Assembly (NCBI RefSeq): GCF_004564135.1
Contig: NZ_CP038255.1
Coordinates: 1,909,501-1,973,500, forward strand
Length of the DNA: 64,000 nucleotides
Source: Terasakiella sp. SH-1
GTDB taxonomy: Bacteria > Pseudomonadota > Alphaproteobacteria > Rhodospirillales > Terasakiellaceae
Reading direction: 5' to 3'
Within the stretch, counting starts at the first letter, position 1. The number at the start of each line of letters is the position of its first letter. Under the pieces are notes generated by a model that ran no database searches, was not told the DNA's origin, and worked only from the letters and a program-made list of their open reading frames with translations. Shown in pieces: positions 61,723 to 64,000 of the stretch. Made by a program: the position numbers and the translations under genes.

Positions 61723-62202
61723 ATGAGAAAAACGCTAACGCTCACTCTTCTGGCAAGTCTTTTAAGTGGTTGCATCATGTCTGGCCCTATGGCCTTGCTG
61801 CCCCCAACGGCGAAATATTTGTTATGGAACAGCAATGACAAACCAGATGAAGAAAGCCGCCAGCCAATCTCCGTACAAGATCTGTTGAAAAATGCGCGCA
61901 AATTTTCAACCAAAAGCGCCCCACCAGCCAAAATTGAAATCGCTTATGATGATTACACCTTAACCGATGACAAAATTGAAGCCTTTATCCGTTTAAATTC
62001 ACTCATTCTAAATATGACCTGTGGTCCTTATGAATATGGTTCCCCCCTCAATGCCGCAACCATGGCCCTGCGCACCTGCGGAGCAATCAAACGCCAATTA
62101 ACAGATCGCGGCCTGAAATTAAATGTCCAGTTTGACCCGGAAGGGCCAAAGGGTAAGGCAATCCTCATCCCCGTTACAATGCGTGAGGGTAATGATGCGT
62201 AA
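61723..62202 (+). CDS. Small lipoprotein of the EPS locus
   Basis: A 159-residue protein with lipobox LLSGC (Cys17). The mature part has a beta-rich domain (IEIAYDDYTLTDDKIEAFIRLNSLILNMTCGPYEYGSPLNAATMALRTCGAIKRQL). Two Cys (about 101 and 116) may pair. I do not recognise the family. Position suggests an envelope component of polysaccharide export. It overlaps the PCP gene by 8 bases. Confidence 0.72.
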   Translation: MRKTLTLTLLASLLSGCIMSGPMALLPPTAKYLLWNSNDKPDEESRQPISVQDLLKNARKFSTKSAPPAKIEIAYDDYTLTDDKIEAFIRLNSLILNMTCGPYEYGSPLNAATMALRTCGAIKRQLTDRGLKLNVQFDPEGPKGKAILIPVTMREGNDA

Positions 62203-63631
62203 AGAACTTGTTCGTCATATTGCCATCATTTTATGGGCGGCCTGGAGACGTAGATATCTGATCTGCATGCCTATCCTGATCATGCCATTTTTAGGATTGG
62301 CCGTTGGTATTTTGTCCCCCAAGAAATATGAAACCTACACCACCATTCTTATTCAGGAAACCGCCAAGCAAAACCCGTTTTTGGAAGATTTGGCTGTGGC
62401 GACCAACTTGAAATCCCGAATGGAAGCTTTGAATGCCTTGCTCCACAGCCGCCATATCCTGACCGAGGTTGCCTTCAAGCTGGGGCTGATTAACAAGGAA
62501 ATGGATGAAACCCAGCGCCGCCGTGAAATTGCCCAACTTTCAAAAGCCCTAAGAAGCCGCTTGGTTGGCGAAGACCTGATTAAAATCACCTATACCTCCA
62601 ATACCCCCAAAGGGATGGCAGAAACACTCCAACTGGTCAGTCTGCGCTTTGTAGAACGGGTCATCGCCCCACAGCGTTCGTCCATTATGCAATCTGAAAC
62701 TTTTCTACAAAGCGAACTTGAAAAACGTCGTACTGACCTGAATGAAGCAGAAGCCCAACTCGCCGAATATAAAAGCAAATTCGCCAGTGAATTACCCGAA
62801 CTTCACAGCGCAAATGTCACACGTTTAAGTCATCTTCGCGCCCTTTTGGCAGAACGACGCACGGCCTTGGAAGGGGCACGGGCCGAAGAACAAAAGGTGC
62901 GTGAACGCTTATCCCTCACCAATCCGGTTGTGGGAAAGATTGAGGAAGCCATCGTTGAATTGATGGCGGAACTCACCACCTTGCGCGCACGCTATACAGA
63001 TCGCCATACCAGAATCCAAGCGGCCCTTCGTCGCCTTAAGGCCCTGGAAAACGAACGCACAAAAGTCATGAGTCAAACTCCTAAACTGGAGGGACAGAAT
63101 CTTGACCGTCTGTGGAATATGGCGACCTCCAACGGCTTTCAAAATCAAAATGGCGTACAACCCCTTCTCGTTTCCCAACTGGAACGCCTACAAGATGCCC
63201 AAAACAAAAATGATCGGTTGGAAGAAGAAATCACCAGCCTTGAAAGAGAACTTGAAACGTTAAGCGAAAAAGTCAACGGCTTTGGTGAACATGAACGGCG
63301 CCTCAATGAACTGCACCGTGAAATTGAAGTACGCCGTAAAATTTATGCAGACCTGGCCGAACGCCATCAATTAGCCCGCGTCACAGGCGCTTTGGGGAAG
63401 TCTGAGGAAAGTGAGCGGGTGAAGCTCATTGACCCGCCTTTCACCCCATTGGCCCCCAGTAACCTGCCGCTTATTTTCTTTGTCGCAGCAGGGGTTATCG
63501 GTGGGATTTGTTTTGGGATTGGTCTCGCTTTCATCATTGAAATGATCGACACATCAGTGCGACGCAAAGACACCCTATCGCAAATTATCAACGCCCCTGT
63601 TTTCATCCGTATCCCCCCCTTGAAGGAATGA
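62195..63631 (+). CDS. Polysaccharide co-polymerase / chain-length determinant (Wzz-GNVR)
   Basis: A 478-residue protein with an N-terminal span (about 22-43), a Wzz region (AVGILSPKKYETYTTILIQETAKQNPFL), long coiled-coil helices (about 180-380) and a second span (about 430-455), the Wzz/GNVR plan. No Walker A tyrosine-kinase domain is present, so it is a kinase-less PCP. It sets chain length and links polymerase to export. ATG 62195 is six bases after GAGGG; ATG 62192 is an alternative. Confidence 0.88.
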   Translation: MRKELVRHIAIILWAAWRRRYLICMPILIMPFLGLAVGILSPKKYETYTTILIQETAKQNPFLEDLAVATNLKSRMEALNALLHSRHILTEVAFKLGLINKEMDETQRRREIAQLSKALRSRLVGEDLIKITYTSNTPKGMAETLQLVSLRFVERVIAPQRSSIMQSETFLQSELEKRRTDLNEAEAQLAEYKSKFASELPELHSANVTRLSHLRALLAERRTALEGARAEEQKVRERLSLTNPVVGKIEEAIVELMAELTTLRARYTDRHTRIQAALRRLKALENERTKVMSQTPKLEGQNLDRLWNMATSNGFQNQNGVQPLLVSQLERLQDAQNKNDRLEEEITSLERELETLSEKVNGFGEHERRLNELHREIEVRRKIYADLAERHQLARVTGALGKSEESERVKLIDPPFTPLAPSNLPLIFFVAAGVIGGICFGIGLAFIIEMIDTSVRRKDTLSQIINAPVFIRIPPLKE

Positions 63632-63636
63632 ATAAA

Positions 63637-64000
63637 ATGACAAAAACCGTTTTACAAATCGTCCAGCATCTTAAACCCGGTGGCATTGAAACCATGGCTT
63701 TGGACCTGCAACAGCATTTGGGTAACTGCCATGTTCATATTGTCAGCCTTGAAGGTACAAAAACGCAAGCCTTGCGCAACTGGCCCCGTTTAAAAACACG
63801 CAAAGAGCAGCTACATTTTCTCAATAAAAAACCGGGTTTCAGTCTTACGACAGTTTTTAAACTGATGGGGCTGATGAAAAAGCTAAAGGTCGATGCGGTT
63901 CACACCCATCATATTGGCCCCTTAACCTATGGTGGGACAGCCGCCCGGCTTTGTCGGATCAAACATCTGGTGCATACTGAACATGACGCCTGGCATTTGG
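63637..64000 (+). CDS. Glycosyltransferase, 5' part (cut by window edge)
   Basis: 121 codons of a GT-B enzyme: VLQIVQHLKPGGIETMALDLQQHLGNCHVHIVSLEG, then VDAVHTHHIGPLTYGGTAARLC and HLVHTEHDAWHL. The N-terminal pattern is shared with the glycosyltransferase at 49782. ATG 63637 is nine bases after AAGGA; an in-frame ATG at 63628 overlaps the PCP stop and is an alternative. The C-terminal donor domain is not in the window. Confidence 0.85.
   Translation, partial: MTKTVLQIVQHLKPGGIETMALDLQQHLGNCHVHIVSLEGTKTQALRNWPRLKTRKEQLHFLNKKPGFSLTTVFKLMGLMKKLKVDAVHTHHIGPLTYGGTAARLCRIKHLVHTEHDAWHL

Noticed and set aside
1-64000. tRNA or rRNA genes in the intergenic regions
   Set aside because: I found no T-loop (GGTTCGAATCC-like) or cloverleaf pattern in any of the gaps inspected.

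Overview
The window reads as chromosomal DNA of a free-living, motile, Gram-negative alphaproteobacterium, most likely a marine member of the Rhodospirillales (Terasakiella/Magnetovibrio-like). This rests on the hisZ-purA pair, the alphaproteobacterial cell-cycle regulator TrcR, RpoH, nadABC next to a Nudix-type regulator, the style of the chemoreceptor, and base composition near 50% GC. The taxonomic guess is inference. I see no tRNA, rRNA, insertion sequence, prophage or CRISPR array.

Layout. 1-8.5 kb: 5' part of gyrA, a multi-PAS hybrid histidine kinase with its LuxR-type regulator, trcR, and a quinone oxidoreductase. 8.8-18.2 kb: hisZ-purA, a tail-anchored pseudokinase with a small membrane protein, rpoH behind a tiny leader ORF, an RluD-type pseudouridine synthase, a JAMM peptidase and threonine aldolase. 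18.2-30 kb: a chemoreceptor, a rhodanese, the nadA-nadB-nadC operon with two palindromic operators beside a NadQ/NrtR-like regulator gene, a DUF1244 protein, and a second hybrid kinase/regulator pair. 30.1-30.6 kb: three near-identical 181-bp tandem repeats, each with an intrinsic terminator readable on the minus strand. 30.6-37.7 kb: CtpA protease, DHH phosphoesterase, TauE/SafE permease, Na/Pi symporter, CheY-like protein, rRNA methyltransferase.

37.75-48.2 kb is a periplasmic alcohol-oxidation island: two divergent operons around a PQQ alcohol dehydrogenase of the ExaA/PedE/PedH type. The enzyme carries the D-F-D signature of lanthanide-dependent members. It is accompanied by the five-gene ABC/beta-propeller/CXXCW set, a solute-binding-like protein, a SoxYZ-like carrier, a metallo-hydrolase, two small periplasmic proteins and a LuxR-type regulator. 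No cytochrome c, PQQ biosynthesis gene or cognate kinase lies in the window.

48.6 kb to the end is an exopolysaccharide locus: nucleotide-sugar epimerase, glycosyltransferases, flippase, O-antigen-ligase/polymerase type protein, GlmS, hexapeptide acyltransferase, a secreted glycosidase-like protein, a lipoprotein and a chain-length (PCP) protein. Embedded in it are an exosortase-type enzyme, a small partner and a DUF4114-like secreted protein ending in a PAPG-type sorting tail. Four sigma-54 (-24/-12) promoters with a recurring upstream motif (TCGCAAAATGAGA) appear to control the locus. This coordinated exosortase/EPS regulon and the triplicated terminator-ended repeat are the two most interesting things here.
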